From the NCBI GenBank assembly GCA_031555315.1, contig JAVBUO010000007.1, positions 32,835 through 96,834 on the forward strand: DNA of 64,000 nucleotides, in the 5' to 3' direction. The stretch comes from JAVBJV01 sp031555315. GTDB taxonomy: Bacteria > Pseudomonadota > Alphaproteobacteria > Acetobacterales > Acetobacteraceae. Below are positions 23,476 to 32,213 of this stretch, piece after piece (the first letter of the stretch is position 1; each line of letters starts with the position of its first letter). The position numbers and the translations under genes are program-made. The notes below the pieces were generated by a model that was not told the origin of the DNA, ran no database searches, and saw only the letters and a list, made by a program, of their open reading frames with translations.

Positions 23476-24564
23476 ATGGTTCAGACGTCCGGCACGTTCG
23501 TATTCACGCCACAGCGCATCGACCCGTCGCTGCCGAAACCGCGCATCAATCTGTTTTCCGACACCCAGACCAAACCGTCGCGTGCCATGAAAGAAGCGAT
23601 GATGGCGGCGGAAGTCGGCGATGAACAGCACGGCGACGACCCCACCGTGAATGAACTGTGTGACCGCATGGCGGACATGTTCGGCAAGGAAGCCGCGGTG
23701 TTCATGCCGTCCGGCACGATGTGCAACCAGATCGCCATCCGCGTGCACTGCCGCCCGGGCGACGAGATCATCGCGCATCGCTCGGCGCATATTGCGACCA
23801 GCGAAGGTGGTGGCCCGTGGGCGAATGCCGGCGCGGCGATCTGCGCGCTGGACGGCCCGCGCGGCATGTTCACGCCCGAGGCGGTGCGCGAAGCGATCCG
23901 CCCGCCCGGCCGCTATGCCGCGCCGCAGACATTGCTCGAGGTCGAGCAGACCGCCAATCTGGGCGGCGGCGCGGTGTGGCCGCTGGCGCAGTTGAATGCG
24001 GTGGCGCGGGTGGCGCGCGATGCCGGTCTGGCCACGCATATGGACGGCGCACGGCTGATGAACGCCTGCGTGGCGAGTAACGTGCCGGTGAAGGACATGG
24101 TGGCGCCGTACGACAGCGTATGGCTGGACTTCACCAAGGGGATGGGGGCGCCGCTCGGCGCGGTGATGGTCGGTTCGCGCGCCTTCATCGACGCAAGCTG
24201 GCGCTGGAAGCAGCGTATGGGCGGATCGTTGCGTCAGGCGGGGCTGAGCGCTGCGGCGTGCATCTATGCGCTGGACCACAACATCGACCGTCTGGCCGAG
24301 GATCATGCGAACGCCAAAACTCTGGCCCGGCATCTGGCGCAGATTCCGGGCATGAAGGTGGTCGAACCCGATACGAATCTGGTGTTTTTCGAAACCGATG
24401 CGGCAGGCATGGCGCCCGCGGCGCTGGCCGATGTGCTGGCCCGCAAGGGGATCTGGATCAGCGTGCTGGGCAACATGGCGCGCGCCTGCACACATCTGGA
24501 TGTGACGGCGGCGATGGTCGAGGAAGCGGCGGCGGAAATCCGCGCTGCGCTGGCACACGTCTAG
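23476..24564 (+). CDS. Threonine aldolase-family PLP enzyme
   Basis: A 362-residue fold-type I PLP enzyme of the L-threonine aldolase/beta-eliminating lyase family. Conserved elements include NLFSDTQTKPSRAMKEAM, GDEQHGDDPTVNELCDRMADMFGKEAAVFMPSGTMCNQ, the PLP aspartate in HMDGARLMNA, and the PLP lysine in DFTKGMGAPLGA (near residue 220). It is expected to cleave L-threonine or allo-threonine to glycine and acetaldehyde. It is a stand-alone gene. A fragment resembling its 3' end recurs at 25305-25357. Confidence 0.88.
   Translation: MVQTSGTFVFTPQRIDPSLPKPRINLFSDTQTKPSRAMKEAMMAAEVGDEQHGDDPTVNELCDRMADMFGKEAAVFMPSGTMCNQIAIRVHCRPGDEIIAHRSAHIATSEGGGPWANAGAAICALDGPRGMFTPEAVREAIRPPGRYAAPQTLLEVEQTANLGGGAVWPLAQLNAVARVARDAGLATHMDGARLMNACVASNVPVKDMVAPYDSVWLDFTKGMGAPLGAVMVGSRAFIDASWRWKQRMGGSLRQAGLSAAACIYALDHNIDRLAEDHANAKTLARHLAQIPGMKVVEPDTNLVFFETDAAGMAPAALADVLARKGIWISVLGNMARACTHLDVTAAMVEEAAAEIRAALAHV
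24436..24487. repeat. Copy A of a ~52-bp imperfect direct repeat
   Basis: This part of the threonine aldolase gene (codons near LARKGIWISVLGNMARA) is matched on the same strand at 25305-25357. The last 33 bases are 31/33 identical between the copies. Confidence 0.75.
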
Positions 24565-24673
24565 AGTATTAGGAGCTGAGGCACGGTGTTCCGGCGGTTG
24601 AACGGCTGACGCAAAGCCGGATATCTTCGTGAGACTTTTGGGAGCCTGTTCGAAGAAACCGGACAAGGCGCCT

Positions 24674-25117
24674 TTAGCTGTTTTGTTCCTCTTGCTGACT
24701 GGCGAACATTGCGAAGGTTTCCGCTTCAGTCAGTTTTGTCGTCCGGTCGGCGAAATCGTAATAGTCGGGCTTTCTGTCGATGCATATCTGCTGCTCGAAG
24801 GTGATGCCGGAGATGTCGTCGAAAACGCCGACAGGCACTTCGTAATTCATTGTTTCTTTAATCCTGTAGAACAGGTGCGTGCCGCATTTGCCGCAGAAAC
24901 CACGTTCGGCCCATGCGGAGGACTCGTAGACCGAGATATTTTCTTCGCCCTCGAACGCAATATCCGCGCCGCAGGAAAGCGCGAGAAACGGTCCGCCGCT
25001 GCCCCATTTCCGGCACATGCCGCAATGGCAGGCGTGCATCCGAGGATTGACCGTTTTTGCTTCGATTTCGACAGCACCGCAAAGGCACCGCCCCTTGGCG
25101 TGCGTGGTTTCGCTCAT
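24674..25117 (-). CDS. GFA-family zinc protein
   Basis: A 147-residue CENP-V/GFA domain protein. Zinc-ligand cysteines lie in GRCLCGAVEIE (near residue 10), ACHCGMCRKW (near 30) and GFCGKCGTHLFYR (near 90), the full set for the family. The founding member is a glutathione-dependent formaldehyde-activating enzyme, but most members have no known substrate. The gene lies between the two copies of the threonine aldolase 3' fragment, on the opposite strand. Confidence 0.88.
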   Translation of the reverse strand: MSETTHAKGRCLCGAVEIEAKTVNPRMHACHCGMCRKWGSGGPFLALSCGADIAFEGEENISVYESSAWAERGFCGKCGTHLFYRIKETMNYEVPVGVFDDISGITFEQQICIDRKPDYYDFADRTTKLTEAETFAMFASQQEEQNS

Positions 25118-25304
25118 AGCTCTTCTTCCACTGCGTCTGAAGGGAAGAGACTATCGGACCATGCCGAAAAATGTCGAGAGGCAGCGCGACTATCCTCTGT
25201 CCCTGCCTATGTCCACGGGCGCCGCATCCCGATGGTTGATTGTGTCCTGACCCAGTACTTTGCAGGCCTGCAACATATTTTTCTGTCTGGGGAACACCTG
25301 GATT

Positions 25305-25357
25305 CTGGCCCGCTAGGGGGGGCAGGATCAGTGTGCTGGGCAACATGGCGCGGGCCT
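25305..25357. repeat. Copy B of the direct repeat, threonine aldolase 3' fragment
   Basis: About 53 bases that match the 3' part of the threonine aldolase gene, but with a TAG early in the copy and only a few codons of context. It is a remnant, not a gene. It ends at the radC stop codon. Confidence 0.7.
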
Positions 25358-26108
25358 AGAACAGCTTCTCGCGCTTCATCGACGTCCAGGCGCCGTTGCC
25401 CATGATGATGTGATCGTGCAGCAGAATGTCCAGCGGCGTGCAGGCGCGCTGGATATCGCGGGTGGTCTGGATGTCGGCGGCGGACGGGGTCGGGTCGCCC
25501 GACGGGTGGTTGTGCACCAGAATCAGCGACGTGGCATGCAGGGCCAGCGCTTCCTTGACGATCTCGCGCGGGTAGGTGGGGGTATGGTTGATCGTCCCCT
25601 GGCCCAGCACCTTGTCGGCCAGCAGCCGGTTTTTGCTGTCCAGAAACAGCACGCGCAGCTGTTCGGTGCGTTCACGTGCCAGCGCGCCGGTCAGATAGGC
25701 GATCAGCGCGTCCCAGCTCGCCAGCACGGGGGTGTCGTGCAGGTCGGCCTGCAGCAGTCTGGTCGCCGCCGCCTGCACGGTTTTCAGCGATGCCGCGCCG
25801 GCTTCGCCGAGACCGTCGATCCCCAGCAGTTCGTTGACCGGCGCGGTGATGACTTTTGCGAAGCTGCCGAACCGCGTCAGCAGCGCCTTGGCGATCGTCT
25901 TGGTGTCACGCCGCGGCAGGGCGGTGAACAGGATCATCTCGATCAGTTCGTGCTCGGCCAGAGCGTTCGGGCCTGCGGTCAGCAACCGTTCGCGCACGCG
26001 GGCGCGGTGTCCGGCCGAACCCGCCGGCGCGGCGGGGCGGGGCTGCGGCGCGGGATTGTCCGCGAACAGGAAACCATTCTCGGGTATGGGGCGCGGACTA
26101 TCTGTCAT
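25356..26108 (-). CDS. radC: RadC-family JAB/MPN domain protein
   Basis: A 250-residue RadC homologue. The N-terminal helix-hairpin-helix part has LAEHELIEMILFTALPRRDTK and LLGIDGLGEAGAASLK. The C-terminal JAB domain carries the metalloprotease-like motif LVHNHPSGDPTPSAADIQTT (H-x-H-x7-S-x2-D). Despite the name, a DNA repair role is not established for the family. The ATG at 26108 begins the conserved protein; the frame runs further to 26186. It follows map by 20 nt on the same strand. Confidence 0.92.
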   Translation of the reverse strand: MTDSPRPIPENGFLFADNPAPQPRPAAPAGSAGHRARVRERLLTAGPNALAEHELIEMILFTALPRRDTKTIAKALLTRFGSFAKVITAPVNELLGIDGLGEAGAASLKTVQAAATRLLQADLHDTPVLASWDALIAYLTGALARERTEQLRVLFLDSKNRLLADKVLGQGTINHTPTYPREIVKEALALHATSLILVHNHPSGDPTPSAADIQTTRDIQRACTPLDILLHDHIIMGNGAWTSMKREKLF

Positions 26109-26128
26109 TGCGCTGCCGCCGTTTCCGC

Positions 26129-26932
26129 CTATGCCGTGTAGGGCGGTTTGGTATACCCGGCCGGAGAGAGGGTAAAGATCTCGCATCCCGTTTCGGTAAC
26201 GCCGAGCATGTGTTCGAACTGCGCCGACAGGCTGCGGTCCCGGGTCACCGCGGTCCAGCCGTCGTCGAGGATTTTTACATCCGGGCGGCCGGCATTCACC
26301 ATCGGCTCGATGGTGAAGAACATGCCCGGGCGCAGTTCCGCCCCATCACCCTTGCGGCCGAAATGCAGCACGTTCGGCGGTTCGTGGAATTTACGGCCGA
26401 TGCCGTGGCCGCAGAAATCGCGCACCACCGTGTAACGGTGCGTTTCGACGTATTTCTGGATCGCCGCGCCGATATCGCCCAGATGCGCTCCCGGTTTGAC
26501 CTCGGCCAGACCGAGCATCAGCGCTTCATAGGTGACGTCGATCAGCCGCGCCGCCTTGGTCGAGGGCGTGCCGGCCACATACATGCGGCTGGTGTCGCCG
26601 AACCAGCCGTTCAGGATGACGGTGACGTCGATGTTCAGGATGTCGCCGTCCTCCAGCACCCGTTCACCCGGAATGCCGTGACAGACGACATGGTTGATCG
26701 AGATACAGCAGGATTTCGGATAGCCGCGATAATTCAGCGTCGCCGGGACCGCGCCGTGCGCGGTCATGAAGTCATGGCAGACCTGATTGAGCGTCTCGGT
26801 CGTAACGCCCGGTTTCACGAACGCGGTCACATGGTCGAGCGTCGCGGCGGCCAGTTGCCCGGCAGCCCGCATGCCAGCGAAGTCTTCCGGGGCATACAGT
26901 CTGATCCGCCGGGCTTCTGCGACATTATCCAT
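26129..26932 (-). CDS. map: Methionine aminopeptidase type I
   Basis: A 267-residue type Ia enzyme that removes the initiator methionine from nascent proteins. Metal ligands are visible in LNIDVTVILNGWFGDTSRM (two Asp), GHGIGRKFHEPP (His), FTIEPMV (Glu) and AQFEHML (Glu). Substrate histidine is in HVVCHGIPG. The ATG at 26932 has GGA nine bases upstream; an in-frame TTG three codons earlier is possible. It lies upstream of radC with 20 nt between them. Confidence 0.96.
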   Translation of the reverse strand: MDNVAEARRIRLYAPEDFAGMRAAGQLAAATLDHVTAFVKPGVTTETLNQVCHDFMTAHGAVPATLNYRGYPKSCCISINHVVCHGIPGERVLEDGDILNIDVTVILNGWFGDTSRMYVAGTPSTKAARLIDVTYEALMLGLAEVKPGAHLGDIGAAIQKYVETHRYTVVRDFCGHGIGRKFHEPPNVLHFGRKGDGAELRPGMFFTIEPMVNAGRPDVKILDDGWTAVTRDRSLSAQFEHMLGVTETGCEIFTLSPAGYTKPPYTA

Positions 26933-27074
26933 GCTTGTCAATCCATCCGCTATGAAAAGGTTTCAGGACCAAAATGCGCAACCCGGCGGCCAAGTGCAAG
27001 GGCCGAGGGGGCCTGGGGGGGGGTGTTGGCAGCTTTGCATGGCGGAATAGGTGTAATCGATGTAAATTTCGGCC

Positions 27075-27752
27075 ATGCGGATTCTGCTGATCGAAGACGA
27101 CAAGGCCACGGCCGATTATGTTACGCAAGGGTTGAAAGAAGCGGGGCACGTACTGGACGTGGCGCGCAACGGCAAGGACGGCCTGTTCATGGCTGCCAGC
27201 GAATCCTACGACGTGATCGTCAGCGACCGGATGCTGCCCGGCCCGGACGGGGTGACGATCGTGCGCACGTTACGTGCCTCCGGTATTGACACACCGATTC
27301 TGCTGCTGACGGCGCTGGCCGATGTCGAGCGCCGGGTCGAGGGGCTGGATGCCGGCGCCGACGATTATCTTGCCAAGCCATTCGCCTTCAGCGAATTGCG
27401 CGCCCGGATCGCGGCGCTGGCCCGCCGCCCGGCCGGCAGTATGGAAGCCAGCAGTCTGCGCGTCGCGGATATCGAAATGGACCTGCTGCGGCGCGTGGTG
27501 CGCCGGGGCGATAGGGTGATCGACCTGCAGCCGACGGAATGGCGGCTGCTGGAGTATTTCATGCGCCATCCGGGCGAGGTGCAGACCAAGACGATGCTGC
27601 TGGAAAAGGTCTGGGATTTCAATTTCGACCCCAGCACCAATATCGTCGAGGTGCATGTCAGCCGCCTGCGCAGGAAGATCGAATTCGAAGGAGCTCCGGC
27701 GCTGATCCAGACGGTGCGCGGCGCGGGGTACGTTTTTGGCACGGCTGGCTGA
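27075..27752 (+). CDS. OmpR-family response regulator
   Basis: A 225-residue regulator. The receiver domain has the acidic pair EDD (residues 7-9), phospho-acceptor Asp51 in IVSDRMLPGPDG, and the conserved lysine in DYLAKPFAFSEL (near residue 101). The C-terminal winged-helix domain begins near residue 130 and ends VHVSRLRRKIEFEG..IQTVRGAGYVF. It overlaps the histidine kinase gene by 17 nt, so they form one two-component system. degP follows; envelope stress or protease control is a reasonable inference. Confidence 0.93.
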   Translation: MRILLIEDDKATADYVTQGLKEAGHVLDVARNGKDGLFMAASESYDVIVSDRMLPGPDGVTIVRTLRASGIDTPILLLTALADVERRVEGLDAGADDYLAKPFAFSELRARIAALARRPAGSMEASSLRVADIEMDLLRRVVRRGDRVIDLQPTEWRLLEYFMRHPGEVQTKTMLLEKVWDFNFDPSTNIVEVHVSRLRRKIEFEGAPALIQTVRGAGYVFGTAG

Positions 27753-29088
27753 ACTGTTCCGCAGCTTCGCGCTGCGCACCGCGCTGGCGGCGTCCGCCGT
27801 GGTGCTGGCGGTGACGGCGGCGGGGCTGGCGTTCGGCTACTGGCGCAGCGAGACCGTGCTGCACCAGAGTCTGGAAATCGCGATCCGCAGCGAGGCGGAG
27901 AAACTGCTGATCGTCTGGCGGCTGCGCGGCGCCACCGGACTGGCGGCCGAGGTGGCGCGCCATGGCGAACTGGTCCCCGGATCGGCGATGGTGGCGACGC
28001 TGCAGACGCTGGACGGGCGGTATATTTCGGGCGCGCGCCTGAACCTGCCCGCCCCGTTGCAGGGGGCCGACACGCTCGAAGATCGTGCCGCCGGGCAGTT
28101 GCGGGCGCTGGGGATCATCGTGCCGGGGGGGCTCAATCTGGTCGTCGCCGCACAGATGCGCGCGGTGCTGGATACGGCGTCGACATTGCTGCAGAGCCTG
28201 TTGCTGGCCGGCGCGGCGGCGCTGGTGATCGCGCCGCTGTTCGGCGTGTGGATGGCATGGCGGACGGAACGGCGATTGCGTGCGATTTCAGGCGCGGCAT
28301 CGGCGATCATGGCAGGCGATCTGTCGCGGCGTCTGCCGGTCGGGCGCAGCGCGGATGAATTCGACCGGCTGGGCACGACGATCAATGCCATGCTGGCGCG
28401 CATCGAACAACTGATGGCGGGGCTGCGGCAGGTCACCGACGATATCGCGCACGATCTGCGCAGCCCGCTGGCACGATTGCGTCAGCGTCTGGAGCTGGCA
28501 CAAACGCAGCCGCGCGAGACGGCCGCCGATGCGAAGACCTTTGCCGCTTCGATCGACGAACTGGATACGGTGCTGGACACTTTCGCAGCCTTGCTGCGGA
28601 TCGCGCAGCTCGAGGCGCGTGCCGAAAGACCGGTGGCGCGGGTGAATCTGTCGACCCTGGTGCGCGATATGGCGGACATCTACACGGCGATGGCCGAGGA
28701 TGTGGGGAAGACGCTGCATGTCGCGATCGCACCGGATGTGTGGATCGCCGGCGATGTGGCGCTGCTGCGCCAGATGCTGGCGAACCTGATCGAGAATGCA
28801 CTGCATCATGGCGGCGGCAATATCCGCGTCACGCTGGAGCCGCCGGGCACACTGCGGGTCGCCGACGACGGCCCGGGTATCCCCGAGGAAGACCGCGCGC
28901 GCGTGCTGAAGCGTTTTGTGCGCCTGGACCGAAGCCGAGGCACGCCGGGCAGCGGCCTCGGCCTGGCGCTGATCGCGGCGATCGCGCGGTTGCACGGGGC
29001 CGAGCCGGTTCTGTCCGACGCCGCGCCGGGGTTATGCATCACGCTGCAATTCGAAGAGATGTCCGCGTTGGCAAATCCGGCTGCTTGA
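27736..29088 (+). CDS. Sensor histidine kinase partner of the OmpR-type regulator
   Basis: A 450-residue membrane kinase that starts at a TTG inside the regulator gene. Two membrane helices (about residues 12-32 and 152-175) flank a periplasmic sensor region of about 120 residues. HAMP follows (ISGAASAIMAGDLSRRLPVGRSADEFDRLGTTIN), then the H box DDIAHDLRSPLARLRQ with His239, N box NLIENALHHGG, and G boxes VADDGPGIPEEDR and GSGLGLAL. Architecture resembles PhoQ/QseC-type kinases. The signal is unknown. Confidence 0.93.
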   Translation: MARLAELFRSFALRTALAASAVVLAVTAAGLAFGYWRSETVLHQSLEIAIRSEAEKLLIVWRLRGATGLAAEVARHGELVPGSAMVATLQTLDGRYISGARLNLPAPLQGADTLEDRAAGQLRALGIIVPGGLNLVVAAQMRAVLDTASTLLQSLLLAGAAALVIAPLFGVWMAWRTERRLRAISGAASAIMAGDLSRRLPVGRSADEFDRLGTTINAMLARIEQLMAGLRQVTDDIAHDLRSPLARLRQRLELAQTQPRETAADAKTFAASIDELDTVLDTFAALLRIAQLEARAERPVARVNLSTLVRDMADIYTAMAEDVGKTLHVAIAPDVWIAGDVALLRQMLANLIENALHHGGGNIRVTLEPPGTLRVADDGPGIPEEDRARVLKRFVRLDRSRGTPGSGLGLALIAAIARLHGAEPVLSDAAPGLCITLQFEEMSALANPAA

Positions 29089-29116
29089 ATTCCGGCCTTT
29101 TCGGCGGAAAACACTC

Positions 29117-29134
29117 GCTGACAAAATTGTCAGC
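29117..29134. promoter_or_regulatory. Operator-like palindrome upstream of degP
   Basis: GCTGACAA and TTGTCAGC form a perfect 8-bp inverted repeat with a 2-base centre, 71 bases before the degP start and 28 bases after the kinase stop. A TATTTA -10-like element follows at 29163. It is a plausible binding site for the adjacent response regulator. Confidence 0.4.
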
Positions 29135-29205
29135 TTTCGGTAGGCCTGTCTCCAGCTTGTTCTATTTACGGTGTGGAAACAGTCGAACCAGAGGAGTTTC
29201 CCGCA

Positions 29206-30621
29206 GTGACATTCAGACCGAAAACCCGCGCCGTTCTGTTGAGCGTTCTGCTTGGAAGCTCGGTTTTGGCGGGACTGCCGCAGGCGATCGCTGCGCCGCC
29301 CCTGGCGCCGACGGTCGTTCCCACACAGCCCAACGGTTTTTCCGATCTGGTGCGGCATGTGAAGGCGGCGGTGGTGACCATCACCAGCAGCGAGGTTCTG
29401 CCCAATGAAGGCGGCAATACGCTGTTCGGCCGTCCAGGGCCGTCGCGCGAGGAAGGCCGGCTGGTACGCGGGCTCGGTTCGGGGTTCATCATCGACGAGG
29501 CCGGGCACATCGTCACCAACAACCATGTGGTCGATGGCGCGCGCCGCATCACGGTAACACTCGACGACGGGCGCACATTGCCGGCGCGCGTGGTGGGCCG
29601 CGATCCGCGCACCGACATCGCGCTGCTGAAGATCGATGCCGGCGGCCCGTTGCCCTACGTGGCGCTGGGCGATTCCGACCGGGCCGAACCGGGCGACTGG
29701 GTGGTTGCGGTCGGCAATCCCTATGGCCTGGGCGGTACGGTGACGGCGGGCGTGGTGTCGGCGCGCGGGCGCAGCATCGGCCAGGGTCCGTATGACGATT
29801 TCATTCAGGTCGATGCGCCGATCAACCGCGGAAATTCCGGCGGACCGTTGTTTTCGCAGGACGGCAAGGTGATCGGCGTGAACACCGCGATCTTCAGCCC
29901 GAACGGCGGGTCGATCGGGATCGGTTTTGCCGTGCCGTCGAACATGGTTGCGAAAGTTGTCGCGCAGTTGCAGCAGAGCGGCAGGGTGGAGCGCGGTTTT
30001 CTCGGCGTGACGACGCAGCCGGTCGATCAGGCGATGGCCTCGGCGCTGCATCTGCCGCAGGCGGGCGGCGCGCTGGTCGCCGATGTCAGCGACAAGGGGC
30101 CGGCGGCGCTGGCGGGCATTCGCCCGGGTGATGTGATCACCAGCGTCAACGGCGCCACGATGAAGGATGCGCGCGATCTGGCGCGCGCCGTGGCCGATAT
30201 CCGCCCCGGGCAGGCGACACGGATCGGCATCCTGCGCGACGGCCGCACCATGGAAGTGACCGCGACGGTGGTCGAACCGCCCGATGCGCAGCAGGCGAAC
30301 GCTGGCGGAGAGGAAGCCAACAGTGGCCGTATCGGCGTGGCGCTGACGCCGCTGACCCCGCAGGTCCGCCGGGCTCTGGGACTGAGCGATACCCAGTCCG
30401 GCGCGGTGATCGGGCAGGTCGTGTCGGGGTCTCCGGCCGATGAAGCCGGATTGCGGGCCGGGGACCTGATCGTCGCGGTGGGCGCGAAGCCGGTGGCATC
30501 GCCGGACGATGCGGTGCGCGAGATCCGCGCGGCGATCGGCAATGGCGGCAGCGTCGCCTTGCGGGTGATGCGCGACGGGGCGGCGATTTTCGTGGCGGTC
30601 GACAGCAAAGCAGCCGGTTAG
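29206..30621 (+). CDS. degP: DegP/HtrA-family periplasmic serine protease
   Basis: A 471-residue protease with signal peptide (ends near QAIAAPP), trypsin-like domain and two PDZ domains. The triad is His107 (TNNHVVDG), Asp137 (RTDIALLKID) and Ser211 (NRGNSGGPLF). PDZ1 begins near residue 255 (RGFLGVTTQPV) and PDZ2 near residue 370 (RIGVALTPLT). It degrades or refolds damaged envelope proteins. A GTG at 29206 with GAGGAG nine bases upstream is the likely start; a GTG at 29173 is in frame. It follows the two-component genes and an operator-like palindrome. Confidence 0.94.
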   Translation: MTFRPKTRAVLLSVLLGSSVLAGLPQAIAAPPLAPTVVPTQPNGFSDLVRHVKAAVVTITSSEVLPNEGGNTLFGRPGPSREEGRLVRGLGSGFIIDEAGHIVTNNHVVDGARRITVTLDDGRTLPARVVGRDPRTDIALLKIDAGGPLPYVALGDSDRAEPGDWVVAVGNPYGLGGTVTAGVVSARGRSIGQGPYDDFIQVDAPINRGNSGGPLFSQDGKVIGVNTAIFSPNGGSIGIGFAVPSNMVAKVVAQLQQSGRVERGFLGVTTQPVDQAMASALHLPQAGGALVADVSDKGPAALAGIRPGDVITSVNGATMKDARDLARAVADIRPGQATRIGILRDGRTMEVTATVVEPPDAQQANAGGEEANSGRIGVALTPLTPQVRRALGLSDTQSGAVIGQVVSGSPADEAGLRAGDLIVAVGAKPVASPDDAVREIRAAIGNGGSVALRVMRDGAAIFVAVDSKAAG

Positions 30622-30642
30622 CCTCAGGAAACGGCTGCGACA

Positions 30643-30683
30643 CGCGGGGCGGCGGGAGAGGACACCGCTGCCCCGCGCTTCTT
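30643..30683 (+). terminator. Probable terminator after degP
   Basis: A GC-rich inverted repeat (ACGCGGGGC..GCGG with CCGC.GCCCCGCG, 30643-30677) precedes TTCTTTAT, close behind the degP stop. The stem is interrupted and the T run imperfect. Confidence 0.45.
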
Positions 30684-30692
30684 TATGGCAGG

Positions 30693-31742
30693 TCAGGCAA
30701 CCTCGTCGCGGCTGGCTTGCAGAAAGGCGTTCAGACTGTCCTCGATGGTGGCGCGCGAGATGTTGCGCACGATGAAAACGATGCGCGAGGTACGCGGATC
30801 GCCTTCGGGCCAGGCGTCGAGCAGCGCCGGCGGATGAAACAGATGCTGCACGCCGTGGATCACCACCGGGCGTGTTTCCGTGTCCAGATGCAGAATGCCT
30901 TTCACGCGCAGCAGGTCGGCGCCACGCGTGACGATCAGCATGTTGAGCCACGTGGACAGCCCCTGCCACGGCAACGGGTCTTCGAAGGTCAGACAGAACG
31001 AGTGGATCTGCGCATCGTGGCGTGACGGATCGTGATGATGCTCGCGGTGGTGGCCGTGATGATGATGGTGATGATCGCGTTCCTGCCACGCTTCGGCGTT
31101 CAGCCAGGCGCGCACATCGGCGCTTTTGGTGGCGGGGTCGAACGGCGTCGCGTCCAGCAGCGTCATCACGTCGTGGTGCTGTGCCTCGACCTGACGCGCG
31201 CCGGGGTTCAAGCGATACAGGCGCTCCTTCAGCGCGGCGACGGTTCCGGCGTCGGCCAGATCGGTCTTGGTCAGCACGATGCGGTCGGCCAGCGCAGCCT
31301 GTTTCACCGCCTCGGGCTGGGCGTCCAGCGTTGCCGCGCCGTTCACGGCATCGACGGCGGTGACCACGGTGTCCAGCCGGAAACGTTCGGGCAGCGTCGG
31401 GTCGCTGGCCAGCGTCTGCACGATCGGCACCGGGTCGGCGAGGCCGGTGGTTTCGATCACCACCCGGCGGATGCGCTGCCCGGCATCGATGCGCGCCGCC
31501 AGATCGCGCAGCGCCCGGCTGAGGTCGCCGCGCACGGTGCAGCACAGGCAGCCGGCGTTCAACAGCACGACCTCGTCGGACAGGGTTTCGACCAGCAGAT
31601 GGTCCAGCGCGACCTCGCCGAATTCGTTGATCAGCACGGCGGTGTCGGTCAGTGCGGGGTCGCGCAGCAGTCGGTTCAGCAGGGTGGTTTTGCCCGCGCC
31701 CAGAAAGCCGGTCAGCACGGTGACGGGGATGTTGCTATCCAT
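30693..31742 (-). CDS. COG0523 GTP-binding zinc metallochaperone (ZigA-like)
   Basis: A 349-residue G3E-family GTPase. It has the P-loop TGFLGAGKTTLLNRLL (residues 11-26), the metal-binding CxCC motif in NAGCLCCTVRGDL, and the SKTD-equivalent VLTKTDLAD. A histidine-rich loop (HHHHHHGHHREHHH) near residue 230 is typical of zinc-handling members. Such proteins deliver zinc to client enzymes under zinc limitation. The ATG at 31742 overlaps the hisI stop by 8 nt, so the two are co-expressed downstream of a Zur-box-like site. CobW in cobalamin synthesis is the alternative, but neighbours point to zinc. Confidence 0.88.
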   Translation of the reverse strand: MDSNIPVTVLTGFLGAGKTTLLNRLLRDPALTDTAVLINEFGEVALDHLLVETLSDEVVLLNAGCLCCTVRGDLSRALRDLAARIDAGQRIRRVVIETTGLADPVPIVQTLASDPTLPERFRLDTVVTAVDAVNGAATLDAQPEAVKQAALADRIVLTKTDLADAGTVAALKERLYRLNPGARQVEAQHHDVMTLLDATPFDPATKSADVRAWLNAEAWQERDHHHHHHGHHREHHHDPSRHDAQIHSFCLTFEDPLPWQGLSTWLNMLIVTRGADLLRVKGILHLDTETRPVVIHGVQHLFHPPALLDAWPEGDPRTSRIVFIVRNISRATIEDSLNAFLQASRDEVA

Positions 31743-32166
31743 GGGCGTAGAGGTCTTTCGGGTCGTGCAACACGGCGCTGATCGCCACGGCTTCGCCGTT
31801 GCGCAGGGCGGTGAAGAAGCACGACCGCCGCCCGGTATGGCACGCAACGCCGGTCTGATCGACCAGCAGCAAAACCGTGTCGCCATCGCAGTCGATCCGG
31901 AAATCGACCAGCCGTTGCGTCTGCCCCGAGCTTTCACCCTTGCGCCACAGCGCCCGGCGGCTGCGCGAGTAATACACGGCGCGTCCGCTGCGCAGCGTTT
32001 CCAGCACTGCCTCGCGGTTCATCCAGGCCATCATCAGTACTTCGCCCGTATCGTATTGCTGGGCGACGGCGGGGATCAGTCCCTGCGCATCGAACTTCAG
32101 GAGCGCGGCGAAGGCTTCGGCAGCCGATGCGGCGGGTGGGGTCCAAGGAGAAGGGGTGGTGTTCAT
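31735..32166 (-). CDS. hisI: Phosphoribosyl-AMP cyclohydrolase
   Basis: A 143-residue HisI. It opens the purine ring of PR-AMP in histidine synthesis and is a zinc enzyme. Zinc-ligand cysteines are in DCDGDTVLLLVDQTGVACHTGRRSCFF (C near residue 93, and C109/C116), and VLMMAWMNREA and WRKGESSGQTQ are family blocks. The gene is not with other his genes; instead it is the first gene of a pair with a zinc metallochaperone and faces zur across a Zur-like operator. It may be a zinc-stress copy. Confidence 0.93.
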   Translation of the reverse strand: MNTTPSPWTPPAASAAEAFAALLKFDAQGLIPAVAQQYDTGEVLMMAWMNREAVLETLRSGRAVYYSRSRRALWRKGESSGQTQRLVDFRIDCDGDTVLLLVDQTGVACHTGRRSCFFTALRNGEAVAISAVLHDPKDLYAHG

Positions 32167-32172
32167 GGGGGG

Positions 32173-32200
32173 GAATATAAGCTATATTATAACATAGTTC
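32173..32200. promoter_or_regulatory. Zur-box-like operator between hisI and zur
   Basis: Read on the minus strand, ATGTTATAATATAGCTTAT with flanking GAAC/ATTC closely matches the Zur consensus (GAAATGTTATA-N-TATAACATTTC). It lies in the 47-bp gap between hisI and zur, so Zur could control both directions. Confidence 0.7.
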
Positions 32201-32213
32201 AAAAGGTGGAGAG

